A stretch of 8,513 bases of DNA from CAYSNP01 sp050945855. GTDB taxonomy: Bacteria; Bacillota; Clostridia; Christensenellales; DTU072. The DNA is taken from NCBI GenBank assembly GCA_050945855.1, contig JBMNTS010000046.1, positions 1 through 8,513 on the forward strand, read 5' to 3'. Under the pieces are notes generated by a model, which saw nothing but the letters and a program-made list of their open reading frames with translations, ran no database searches and was not told the DNA's origin. Positions 1 to 6,441 of this stretch are shown here, piece by piece. A program made the position numbers and the translations under genes. Each line of letters begins with the position of its first letter. The first letter of the stretch is position 1.

Positions 1-209
1 GTGTTTGGGGACTTGTCGGCAGACCTTTCCACTGCTTTGCCTGAAACCATTGATGTGAACGCAGTAAAATCCACAACCCTTGATGGTGCTAGTGGTGTAG
101 GCGGCGGTGGCTTTGTGCTTCAGCTTTGCAAGAACAAGGCTGTGACGGTCCCGTTACTACGGCTATTACGCAGCTTGAAAACCACATAAATAAACAAGCA
201 CATAAATAA
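1..209 (+). pseudogene. 3' end of an unidentified gene, possibly frameshifted (phage-like context)
   Basis: The left edge cuts this gene. Frame 1 is open from base 1 to a TAA at 187-189, but its last part (FVLQLCKNKAVTVPLLRLLRSLKTT region) reads poorly as a natural C-terminus. Frame 3, open from 93 after a TAG at 90-92, ends as DGPVTTAITQLENHINKQ plus AHK with TAA at 207-209, right before the ribosome binding site of the next gene. That looks more like a real hydrophilic tail. A plausible reading is one gene that switched frame between about 93 and 125, near a G-rich run (ggcggcggtggc). The family is not recognised. Lying directly upstream of a holin suggests a phage gene, but this is inference; a normal end at 189 remains possible. 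Confidence 0.35.
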
Positions 210-224
210 AAGGAGGATTGTGTT

Positions 225-532
225 ATGGAAAATTTAGCAACTATTTAGCAACTATTAGTGTACCTATTATCGTTTCGGTGGTATATGCACTCATTTCGGT
301 GATTACCAAGGCGGTAAACAACAGCGAGAAGTTCAAGCGTTTTATTCCGCTTTTGGCATTGATTATCGGTGCCGTTCTCGGTGGTGTGCTTTATGCCTTT
401 GAGCCGCAGCTCATTGGTGCAACGTCCGCTATTACTGCCATTCTGATTGGCGGTGCGAGTGGTCTTGCCGCAACTGGTACGGATCAGGTTGTAAAGCAGC
501 TCACTAAACCCGATACAAACGATAAAAAGTAA
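225..532 (+). pseudogene. Phage holin (Hol44-like), start codon frameshifted by an 11-bp duplication
   Basis: Holins are small phage membrane proteins that time host lysis by opening the membrane to endolysin. The body reads LATISVPIIVSVVYALISVI (first membrane segment), a basic loop, FIPLLALIIGAVLGGVLYAF (second segment), then a hydrophobic stretch with GGASGLAATGTDQV near the end; I recognise this last motif from holins of the Hol44/superfamily V type. AGGAGG at 211-216 sits 8 bases before ATG 225, but that frame reads MENLATI and stops at TAG 246-248. Removing one 11-bp unit joins MENLATI directly to SVPIIV and gives a full-length protein of about 95 residues. The body stays open only from a TTG at 218, one base after the Shine-Dalgarno, which is too close to serve. 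The gene is therefore probably inactive in this copy, or switches by slippage. Confidence 0.8.
232..256 (+). repeat. 11-bp tandem duplication inside the holin start region
   Basis: The unit atttagcaact occurs twice in succession and then begins a third time (att), so each base equals the base 11 positions later from 232 to 245. Eleven is not a multiple of three, so the second copy shifts the frame and brings a TAG into the ATG-initiated frame. Loss of one copy would restore the holin exactly. Confidence 0.93.
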
Positions 533-541
533 CAAACATTT

Positions 542-581
542 GAGCCTACTTGGGATTTTTTCCTGGGTAGGCTCTTTTTTT
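542..581 (+). terminator. Rho-independent terminator after the holin
   Basis: GAGCCTACTTGGG (542-554) pairs with CCTGGGTAGGCTC (562-574), 13 pairs including three G-T wobbles, around a 7-base loop. Seven T follow at 575-581. It lies 9 bases after the holin stop codon and closes the phage-like unit. Confidence 0.9.
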
Positions 582-604
582 ATTTCAATAGCAATAGTTA
601 GAGG

Positions 605-636
605 TTGAAAAATTCATAAAAAAAATATGATATAAT
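605..636 (+). promoter_or_regulatory. Weak candidate promoter for the hypothetical gene
   Basis: TTGAAA (605-610) and TATAAT (631-636) are both good boxes but 20 bases apart, which is too long. TATGAT at 626-631 gives a 15-base spacer instead, which is short. The stretch is very AT-rich and follows a terminator, so a promoter is expected here, but the exact boxes are uncertain. Confidence 0.35.
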
Positions 637-678
637 AAACTCACCGATAAATAAGAATTTGACAAAGGAGGGATAGAA

Positions 679-1095
679 TTGAAAAGAACTATTCGTGATA
701 ATATTAACCCACCATACTCTTTACACGATATGAATGTAATTTCATTTGAGGTTACTGATAATGATATTGTTATGAGAACGCAATCGGGTATGGTTGAGAC
801 CACTACCCCTTACAGACAACTCGATGGATACATTGAGTTCCACAATGTTCAATGGGATTTTAGTTATGTGTATCTGCTTGGTGTTACAGGTAATATAGGC
901 ACATTCACAGGCGAAAAGTTGTCTTTGAAAGACTTCATTGAAAGATATAAACAGTTTGGTTTCTCCATTATGGACGAAACCTATGGCTACAACATGACAA
1001 AATACTGTGGTTATCTTTTGGCTAATCGACAGCATTGTGAATGTATTGTTGAGATATACCATGAGGGAGATATGGTATTTGTTACAGAGGATTAA
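679..1095 (+). CDS. Hypothetical protein, 138 residues, beta-rich, cytosolic
   Basis: The start is TTG 679, with AAGGAGGG at 665-672 about six bases upstream; no better start is near. The protein has no signal peptide or membrane segment. It opens with MKRTIRDNINPPYSLHDMNV. The N-terminal half alternates short hydrophobic and charged runs (VISFEVTDNDIVMRTQSGMV) as in a beta-sheet fold, followed by LKDFIERYKQFGFSIMDETY, a likely helix. A 'LHD' motif near the N-terminus occurs in several small families, including some toxin-immunity proteins, but this is only a resemblance. I do not recognise a named family. It stands alone between two terminators, next to phage debris and with AT-rich coding like it, so it may be accessory cargo. 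No toxin partner is visible in the window. Confidence 0.8.
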   Translation: MKRTIRDNINPPYSLHDMNVISFEVTDNDIVMRTQSGMVETTTPYRQLDGYIEFHNVQWDFSYVYLLGVTGNIGTFTGEKLSLKDFIERYKQFGFSIMDETYGYNMTKYCGYLLANRQHCECIVEIYHEGDMVFVTED

Positions 1096-1105
1096 CCAAT
1101 GGTAT

Positions 1106-1128
1106 GCCGCCCAAAGGACGGCCTTTTT
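1106..1128 (+). terminator. Terminator after the hypothetical gene
   Basis: GCCGCCC (1106-1112) pairs with GGACGGC (1116-1122) with one C-A mismatch around an AAA loop, followed by CTTTTT and more T beyond. It begins 10 bases after the stop codon. Confidence 0.75.
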
Positions 1129-1180
1129 ATTTTTGATTGTGCCTCGGAAAATACTGCAAATCCACTGCCTTAGCGGAATT

Positions 1181-1187
1181 TGTCGGA
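1181..1187 (+). promoter_or_regulatory. Possible 0A-box-like site upstream of the Spo0A-like gene
   Basis: TGTCGGA in the context ATTTGTCGGATTT matches the known Spo0A recognition box TGTCGAA at six of seven positions. It sits about 60 bases before the -35 box, so it could serve autoregulation. A single seven-base near-match is weak evidence. Confidence 0.25.
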
Positions 1188-1245
1188 TTTTTCCAAAAAT
1201 GGGATTTATGAGAGAAGAAACTTGATTTTTTATACAAAAAGCCCA

Positions 1246-1273
1246 TTGACATTTATTTTGTAAGGTATATAAT
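1246..1273 (+). promoter_or_regulatory. Sigma-A promoter of the Spo0A-like gene
   Basis: TTGACA (1246-1251), a 16-base spacer and TATAAT (1268-1273) match the vegetative consensus perfectly. Transcription would start near 1280, leaving an AT-rich leader of about 95 bases before ATG 1374. I see no riboswitch or attenuator in the leader. A perfect promoter implies constitutive, strong expression unless repressed. Confidence 0.85.
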
Positions 1274-1373
1274 TTGTATGTTATTAATTTTTTATCGGGA
1301 TTTATCACTCTTATTTGCAGATTAACGGCTTTATTAAGCAAAATTAACTTTTTTGATTGATTGGAGGAAAAAT

Positions 1374-2129
1374 ATGACAAAAAAGACGGTGTTAATTATT
1401 GACAAGGACGAGAAACACGCGAAATGCGCTCATGATTTTTTCGCGGGATGTGAGGAATTCAGCGTAATCGGCATCGCTCAAAGGGGGGACGAAGGGCTGG
1501 ATATGGCAAAAAAGCACCTCCCCGACATTGTGATAATGGGCTTGCTGTTGGACAACATAGACGGCCTTAATCTTATTGCCGAGCTGGCAAAACTTGTTTT
1601 TTCGCCCATAATTATCGTATGCAGCACCCTTGCCAACGAGGCCTTTATCAAGCAGGCTGTTTCTTCCGGAGCTTCGCACTATTTTGTAAAGCCCGTCACG
1701 CCCGAGGAAATACGGCAAAAAATCTGCGCAATCCTTGCGGGGGACGCGCCGCAGGAGTACAGGATAAGAAAATTTTCGGTTAAGGAAATTGAGGAAAAAC
1801 TCAGCAACATTTTTATGACTGCGGGCATTCCCGTACACGTAAAGGGTTTTCGTTTCCTTAAAGAGGCGGTAAAACAATCTGTGGAGCAGCCCACAATGAT
1901 TAACAACATCACCAAGGCGCTTTATCCCGCCATAGCCAAAAAATACGCAAGCACTCCGAGCAAGGTGGAACGCGCCATAAGGCACGCCATAGGGGTAGCG
2001 TGGTCAAAGGGCAAAATAGAAAACATCAATAAAATTTTCGGTGTTCAGCTTTACGGCAGAGAGGACAAGCCCACCAACGGAGAGCTTATCGCCCTTGTGG
2101 CGGACAAAATTATGATAGACTGCAGCTAG
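1374..2129 (+). CDS. Spo0A-family response regulator lacking the phosphoacceptor aspartate
   Basis: Spo0A is the master regulator of sporulation, activated by phosphorylation of Asp56. ATG 1374 follows GGAGG at 1363-1367; a TTG at 1353 gives a longer frame but no ribosome site. The 251-residue product (B. subtilis Spo0A: 267) has a receiver domain (about 5-122), a short linker and a Spo0A C-terminal domain (about 140-250). The DNA-binding part is close to Spo0A from memory: AKKYASTPSKVERAIRHAIG, VAWSKGKIENI, then KPTNGELIALVADK. In the receiver, Asp10, Ser84 and Lys106 match conserved positions, but the second acidic residue is Lys11 and the Asp56 position is Gly56 (codon GGC, in DIVIMGLLLDNIDG). 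Phosphorelay activation should therefore fail. It is probably a divergent paralogue beside a canonical spo0A elsewhere, but that cannot be seen here. It faces the ger operon tail to tail. Confidence 0.93.
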   Translation: MTKKTVLIIDKDEKHAKCAHDFFAGCEEFSVIGIAQRGDEGLDMAKKHLPDIVIMGLLLDNIDGLNLIAELAKLVFSPIIIVCSTLANEAFIKQAVSSGASHYFVKPVTPEEIRQKICAILAGDAPQEYRIRKFSVKEIEEKLSNIFMTAGIPVHVKGFRFLKEAVKQSVEQPTMINNITKALYPAIAKKYASTPSKVERAIRHAIGVAWSKGKIENINKIFGVQLYGREDKPTNGELIALVADKIMIDCS

Positions 2130-2145
2130 CCTATGCGCCCGCCTG

Positions 2146-2361
2146 TCATTCCGCGTAGCCTATCCCTATTTTGACAAAGAAGTCGCTTAACATCTCCACC
2201 ACCGAAGGGATAGAAATTTTAACGTTGTTCAAAACAGCCATAATCAGCGCAAGCCCGAATATAAACAAGAAAGCGGTAACCCCTTTTTTTGAGCCTCTTT
2301 TAACGAGGGGCGCCAAGTCAAATAACGCAATAAGGGCGAACCCCACCAATACGAACAACAT
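2146..2361 (-). CDS. Small two-helix membrane protein, fourth gene of the germinant-receptor operon
   Basis: The 71-residue product has two hydrophobic segments, about residues 2-18 (LFVLVGFALIALFDLAP) and 28-45 (VTAFLFIFGLALIMAVLN), joined by a basic loop KRGSKKG. A short amphipathic tail follows. ATG 2361 lies two bases after the stop of the permease-like gene, and its Shine-Dalgarno (GGAGG) is inside that gene's end, so translation is probably coupled. Small two-helix 'D' proteins are encoded in some Bacillus germinant-receptor operons, where they modulate receptor activity, and similar short genes occur in clostridial ger operons. Assignment to that role rests on size, topology and position, not on a sequence signature. 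The gene ends 16 bases from the converging Spo0A-like gene. Confidence 0.82.
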   Translation of the reverse strand: MLFVLVGFALIALFDLAPLVKRGSKKGVTAFLFIFGLALIMAVLNNVKISIPSVVEMLSDFFVKIGIGYAE

Positions 2362-2363
2362 AA

Positions 2364-3479
2364 TTACGCCTCCGCTCCCTGTTGCCGCGCCTTTTGCGGC
2401 ATCTTTCGCATTTTGGCTACGATATAGATTACAAAGGGGATAATAATTTCAAACAACATCCATAAAAAGGGAGCGAATCTTCGGGCAAAGGCTATCTTTT
2501 CGATGGGAGCTTTGAAAAGTATGGGGATATATGTTATCACCAATACTCCGGTGATTAAGGCAAGGTATCTGTACGCCTTTGTCTTAAAAATATAGGCAAA
2601 GGTAACCGTACTCACATAACACAGCAGCGTTACTTTAAAAAACAGCAATACCATCAGCGCGAGAGCGAACAGTATTTCCATACGGCTGAAAGCCTCGCCC
2701 ATGCTTATCAATCTTATTGTAATCAACCCGGGAAGTTTGAATAATTCCATGGTTTCGCCCAGTATGGCGATATCCCGCATAAGCACGCCCAGTACGGTAA
2801 ACATGCCCATAGCCACACCCCCGAACCAATATTTTGTAATTTTTTTGCCGTCAAGTTTGAGGTTGGGAGTAAGCATAAGAAATACCACCAGTTCTCCGAA
2901 AGGAATGGTCGCGCTTACGTGCGTACCCTGAATATACTTAATTGGCTCCATGGCAAATATGGGCAAAAAGTTTTTCATCTCCAGCTGATTTATTACCAGC
3001 AGCAAAAAAGTGGCAGTTACAATAAATTCAAAAATCACAAAAGCGGCACTGAAGCGGGTTACTACGTTAATTCCGTATTTGATAGCCCACGCGGAAACGA
3101 TGATGCATATTATCATCAGCACTACAGCCGGCGTATCGTTCATTATTGACAGATTGGTAAAATGGCTTAAATCGCTAAGGTTAAGCGCGGCCAGCGTCAA
3201 AAAAAACCACGCGTATCCTATGCCTATTATTTTCCCAAGGATTTTCCCGAATACCTGCTCCAACACCTGAAGCAGATTTTTATCGGGGAATTCCAGCATA
3301 AGAGTGCGATATAGCCATATTACGGGCAAAGTCAATACTATGCCGAACATCACTCCCAACCAGGAATCCTGGCGCAATATACTGTTGAGAAAAGATGTCA
3401 GAAGCACGGAAGACTGCAGAAAAAACGCAACCGTAAACATAAATCTGACTCCTTTAATTTCTGTTTTATCAACTACCAC
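2364..3479 (-). CDS. gerKB: Germinant receptor B subunit (GerAB/GerKB family, permease-like)
   Basis: This integral membrane subunit of the spore inner-membrane receptor is thought to bind the germinant; it belongs to the amino acid/polyamine-permease-like spore germination family. About ten hydrophobic segments span residues 13-33, 40-60, 82-104, 117-133, 142-163, 190-205, 217-240, 266-298, 305-322 and 337-355. The family-typical ATIPFGELVVFLML lies at 190-203. The tail is basic (KMRKMPQKARQQ). The length of 371 fits the family. The start chosen is GTG 3479, overlapping the C-subunit gene by 11 bases, with AGGGGG eight bases upstream and the usual short N-terminal stretch before helix 1. An internal ATG at 3440 (Met14) also has AAAGGAG eight bases upstream and would trim 13 residues. 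The symbol follows the A-C-B gene order of gerK; the true paralogue is not certain. Confidence 0.92.
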   Translation of the reverse strand: MVVDKTEIKGVRFMFTVAFFLQSSVLLTSFLNSILRQDSWLGVMFGIVLTLPVIWLYRTLMLEFPDKNLLQVLEQVFGKILGKIIGIGYAWFFLTLAALNLSDLSHFTNLSIMNDTPAVVLMIICIIVSAWAIKYGINVVTRFSAAFVIFEFIVTATFLLLVINQLEMKNFLPIFAMEPIKYIQGTHVSATIPFGELVVFLMLTPNLKLDGKKITKYWFGGVAMGMFTVLGVLMRDIAILGETMELFKLPGLITIRLISMGEAFSRMEILFALALMVLLFFKVTLLCYVSTVTFAYIFKTKAYRYLALITGVLVITYIPILFKAPIEKIAFARRFAPFLWMLFEIIIPFVIYIVAKMRKMPQKARQQGAEA

Positions 3480-4659
3480 TATCGCTACCCCCTATTTCTA
3501 CAGGCTGTATTATCAGACCTGCGCTTTCCAGCATAACCGTTGTCTTAACCGTCAGATCTATCTCTTTAAACACCTGCTCCCAGTTTTTTTCCATTGTTTT
3601 GAATTTCCTTGGCTCGCTTTGCTCCAGCGCGGTTCCGAATCCGAAAAAATCCGCGCCCAGTTCTTTCGCTTTAAGGTAGGCGGTGTCTATCTGAGTGCCT
3701 ATTTGTTTCTGCGCAATCCTGATAAGGTGCTCTACCAGTTTATCCGGCTTTATGCCCACATATCCCTTTAATTCTCTTATCGATAATTGGGCTTGCAAAT
3801 CAAGGGTTACGCTGACTTTACCTTCGGGTGTCACTTTGATTTTTTGTTTTGTCTTTAATTGATTTATCTGGAAAACGGCGACGTCTTCCCCCTCAATGAC
3901 GTTAAGGCTATCCTTTTTTACGTCCCCCATAGCCCATACATAGCCTTCGGTCAGCGGAATATCCAGCGCGTCTATCATTTTTTCATCTTTGAATACCGCC
4001 ATGCCGGTCAGTTCGACTTCCTGCTTGCCCTTTTCTCCTTTAACCTTTACCATAGGGATAAGCGGCTGTCTGGTTTTGCTGGTAAAGCAGTGTATGGTGT
4101 CGATTAGGCGTTCTCTTACTTTTGGACTTATCTTGAACAAGGTCTCAAACATCCCTTTCATATAAATGCCGGAATTGGCTTCCTGCGCCAGCTCCGCGCT
4201 TATTAATTCCTCCGCTTTTCCGTCTACCACTACAACCGGCGTTTCAAGACGGGTTTGCAGATTGCGGACAAACATATCCAAATGCACCGCGATGCCGTGC
4301 TCGGCCAATTCCTTGCCTATTGCCAGCACCTGAATGTGATGCAGGGTAAGCTGGCGTTCGCTGTTTCGGTTTATCTCCACAATCGCTTCATGAACGGTAT
4401 TATTGGTGTTTTTTATCAGAATTACTTCGGGCTCTTTGGACTCTCCTTTACCGCCGCCCCCCGAGCCTTTGCTTTTGATATCAATAATCTGGATGATTAT
4501 ATCCAGCTTATCTCCCTGCTCGCTTAAATCTAAACCTATCCCGGTAACCAGAAAAATCTGATTAAGTTCTACGGAATCCCAGCAGCCGCAAAAAAGCAGC
4601 AGCAAAAGCGGCAGCATGAGGAGCGCTGTCAGCCTTATGAGGTGCTTATTCTTCTTCAT
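3469..4659 (-). CDS. gerKC: Germinant receptor C subunit (GerAC/GerKC family lipoprotein)
   Basis: This is the lipid-anchored subunit on the outer face of the spore inner membrane. The 396-residue product starts MKKNKHLIRL, has a hydrophobic core LLMLPLLLLLF and a lipobox LFCGC with Cys26 as the lipidation site, followed by the family hallmark CWDSVELNQ. The mature protein is soluble with no further membrane span. A Gly/Lys-rich low-complexity insert (GSGGGGKGESKEP) falls in the N-terminal domain at a position likely to be a loop. The C-terminal domain contains KAKELGADFFGFGTALEQ, typical of the family. ATG 4659 was chosen because GAGG lies six bases upstream; ATG 4671, four codons earlier, lacks a good site. 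The start overlaps the end of the A-subunit gene by 14 bases, so the two are likely coupled. Confidence 0.93.
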   Translation of the reverse strand: MKKNKHLIRLTALLMLPLLLLLFCGCWDSVELNQIFLVTGIGLDLSEQGDKLDIIIQIIDIKSKGSGGGGKGESKEPEVILIKNTNNTVHEAIVEINRNSERQLTLHHIQVLAIGKELAEHGIAVHLDMFVRNLQTRLETPVVVVDGKAEELISAELAQEANSGIYMKGMFETLFKISPKVRERLIDTIHCFTSKTRQPLIPMVKVKGEKGKQEVELTGMAVFKDEKMIDALDIPLTEGYVWAMGDVKKDSLNVIEGEDVAVFQINQLKTKQKIKVTPEGKVSVTLDLQAQLSIRELKGYVGIKPDKLVEHLIRIAQKQIGTQIDTAYLKAKELGADFFGFGTALEQSEPRKFKTMEKNWEQVFKEIDLTVKTTVMLESAGLIIQPVEIGGSDSGS

Positions 4660-6268
4660 CTTGCGCCTCATCTTCTACATGCGGACGGATAGGGGGTACG
4701 AAGAATTTGCTTCTGGTCATATCCCGCTCCGCTATATCCTTGGGCCTGCGCAACGATGCCCACAGGGGGGCGCGGATTACGGAATCCTGCATACCCGTGG
4801 CGCGCGCGAAATAATCAAGGAAGGGCACGCCGAAGGACTCCAGAGTAGCAAGGTGAATGAGCATGCCCAAAAAGCCCATGGCTATACCGTAAAAGCCCAG
4901 TGTCGCGCCAAATATCATCATTAAAATCTGCAACATGGAAATCGCGTCGTTTTGATTGGGCACGATAAAACTGGCAACGGCGGTGACCGCCACCACGATT
5001 ACCACGGGCGCGCCCACAATCCCCGCGGATACGGCTGCTTCCCCCATTATCAGCGCGCCCACTATGCTTATTGTCTGACCCACCGCTCTGGGCAGCCTTA
5101 TTCCCGCTTCCCGTATTATCTCAAAAGCGAATACCATAATCAGCGCTTCCAGAAAAACGGGAAAAGGCGTGCCTTCCCTTGCCACCGCAACGCTGATCAA
5201 TAAGGTTGTGGGCAACAGCTCCTGATGAAAAGAGGTAAGCGCTATATAAGAGGCAGGGGCAAAGATAGTAAGGAAAAAAGCGATATAACGCACTATTCTA
5301 ATAAAACTGGCGTAGAGGGGGCGGAAGTAATAATCCTCCGTCGATTGAAAGCTCTCGATAAACAGCATGGGGACGGTAAGCACAAAAGGCGTGCCGTCCA
5401 CGAGAATAGCCACTCTCCCTTCCAGTACGCGGCCTGCCGCGACGTCGGGTTTTTCCGTATAACCCACGGTGGAGAAAGGGGAAAAGGGAGCGTCCTCAAT
5501 GTACTCCTCTATATACCCCGTTTCCAGCACCGACTCGATATCCAGCCTTTTTATCCTTCCTTTTACTCTTTCCACCACCTTGGGGTTGGCGACCCCTTCA
5601 AGATATACGATGCATATCTCGGTGCACGTCTTTCTGCCCACCGTCATCTGCTCCACTCTTAACTGACCGTTTCTTATCTTGCGCCTTATCAAAACGGTAT
5701 TTGTTCTGATGTTTTCGGTAAAGCCTTCCCTGGGTCCGCGCACCACCGTTTCGGACTGCGGCTCCGTAACGGCGCGCTTGTCCCAGCCCTTGGAACTGAT
5801 AATAAGCCCCACTTCGCACCCGTCCAGCAGCAGCACGGTATCCCCCGAAAGACATCCCGAAGTAAGCTCTGCCATCGAGAATACCTCTTTGATGTCGGCA
5901 ACGCAGATTACTTCCTGCTTAAGCGCCTCCAGCAATTCCTGCCCTTTGAGCAGCCTGACAGCCTCCGACTGGTTTTCCACAAGCGGCCGCAGAATAGCTT
6001 GCGCGACTATCAGGTTGTCCACCATGCCGTCAAAGTACATCAGCGCGCCTTCCCTGCCTTCCTCTCCGCCTAAACGGAAGGTATGCACCCTGATATCGTT
6101 GCTGTTGCTGAGCAAGGTCTTGACATTATCCAGATTTTCCTTAAGCTTGTCGCTGATTTTTAATGATTCTACCTTTTCTTCCGCCAAACCCTTAAACTCG
6201 TCCGGATGGGGCGGACGCCTGTGATTGTACAGGTAACGCAATTTTCGGGTTATATAATTAAAAATCAA
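4646..6268 (-). CDS. gerKA: Germinant receptor A subunit (GerA/GerKA family)
   Basis: This is the first gene of the operon and the largest receptor subunit. The 540-residue product has a cytosolic N-terminal region (1-320) with the conserved EPQSETVVRGPREGFTENIR at 169-188, and a membrane region (about 320-475). Family motifs in the membrane part include TPFPVFLEALIMVFAFEIIR (367-386) and QTISIVGALIMGEAAVSAG (398-416). The C-terminus is cytosolic and ends in an acidic tail EDEAQDEEE. Length is normal for the family. Translation starts at TTG 6268, with AAGGAG eight bases upstream; there is no nearer in-frame ATG. The reading frame is intact, with no missing motif. The gene order A-C-B matches gerK of B. 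subtilis, the reason for the symbol, but gut and environmental clostridia carry several such operons and the germinant cannot be predicted. Confidence 0.95.
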   Translation of the reverse strand: MIFNYITRKLRYLYNHRRPPHPDEFKGLAEEKVESLKISDKLKENLDNVKTLLSNSNDIRVHTFRLGGEEGREGALMYFDGMVDNLIVAQAILRPLVENQSEAVRLLKGQELLEALKQEVICVADIKEVFSMAELTSGCLSGDTVLLLDGCEVGLIISSKGWDKRAVTEPQSETVVRGPREGFTENIRTNTVLIRRKIRNGQLRVEQMTVGRKTCTEICIVYLEGVANPKVVERVKGRIKRLDIESVLETGYIEEYIEDAPFSPFSTVGYTEKPDVAAGRVLEGRVAILVDGTPFVLTVPMLFIESFQSTEDYYFRPLYASFIRIVRYIAFFLTIFAPASYIALTSFHQELLPTTLLISVAVAREGTPFPVFLEALIMVFAFEIIREAGIRLPRAVGQTISIVGALIMGEAAVSAGIVGAPVVIVVAVTAVASFIVPNQNDAISMLQILMMIFGATLGFYGIAMGFLGMLIHLATLESFGVPFLDYFARATGMQDSVIRAPLWASLRRPKDIAERDMTRSKFFVPPIRPHVEDEAQDEEE

Positions 6269-6288
6269 AGCACTTACTCCTTTTTTTT

Positions 6289-6317
6289 TAGTATGTAAGG
6301 CGGAGGAAAAATTATGC
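6289..6317 (-). promoter_or_regulatory. Sigma-G (forespore) promoter of the ger operon
   Basis: Read on the minus strand, GCATA (6317-6313), a 17-base spacer and CATACTA (6295-6289) fit the published sigma-G pattern (GHATR, 17-18 bases, CATNHTA) at every defined position. Germinant-receptor operons are known sigma-G targets, so position and function agree. The start would fall near 6282, at the very edge of the Shine-Dalgarno (6277-6282), giving an unusually short leader of about 15 bases. Confidence 0.75.
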
Positions 6318-6349
6318 TTTTATGATGTATGGCAAACTATTATATTGTG

Positions 6350-6372
6350 TTGCGCCCGGGGCGACGGCGCAA
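6350..6372. repeat. Inverted repeat between the redox terminator and the ger promoter
   Basis: TTGCGCC (6350-6356) and GGCGCAA (6366-6372) are a perfect seven-base inverted repeat around a GC-rich loop. It lies just beyond the T tract of the minus-strand terminator and may act as a second hairpin backing it up, insulating the ger promoter. No other role is visible. Confidence 0.5.
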
Positions 6373-6395
6373 AAAAAGGGCGGCAAAGCGCCGCC
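6371..6395 (-). terminator. Terminator of the iron-sulfur/cupin operon
   Basis: On the minus strand GGCGGC (6395-6390), loop GCTTT, GCCGCC (6384-6379) is followed by C and seven T (6377-6371). It lies about 45 bases after the cupin stop codon and before the sporulation promoter of the ger operon, separating the two units. Confidence 0.88.
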
Positions 6396-6441
6396 TGAAA
6401 GAATCAGAAAAAAAGTGAATAAATAACAAAAAAAGAAAAAA

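Noticed and set aside
218..532. Intact holin reading frame from TTG 218
   Set aside because: The TTG lies one base after the Shine-Dalgarno, too close for initiation, and the first residues (MCYGKFSNY) come from the out-of-frame copy of the duplication.
1353..1373. Upstream TTG start for the Spo0A-like protein
   Set aside because: It would place the real Shine-Dalgarno (GGAGG 1363-1367) inside the coding region and adds seven residues absent from the family.
742..1380. 212-residue minus-strand frame opposite the hypothetical gene
   Set aside because: It lacks a ribosome site, reads through a terminator and a consensus promoter, and its plus-strand counterpart has a better start and composition.
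1392..1985. 197-residue minus-strand frame opposite the Spo0A-like gene
   Set aside because: It is a shadow of a gene with clear family identity; its own sequence shows no domain.
5679..6224. 181-residue Ser-rich plus-strand frame
   Set aside because: It is antisense to the A-subunit gene; its serine/leucine richness is a by-product of the opposite strand's codons.
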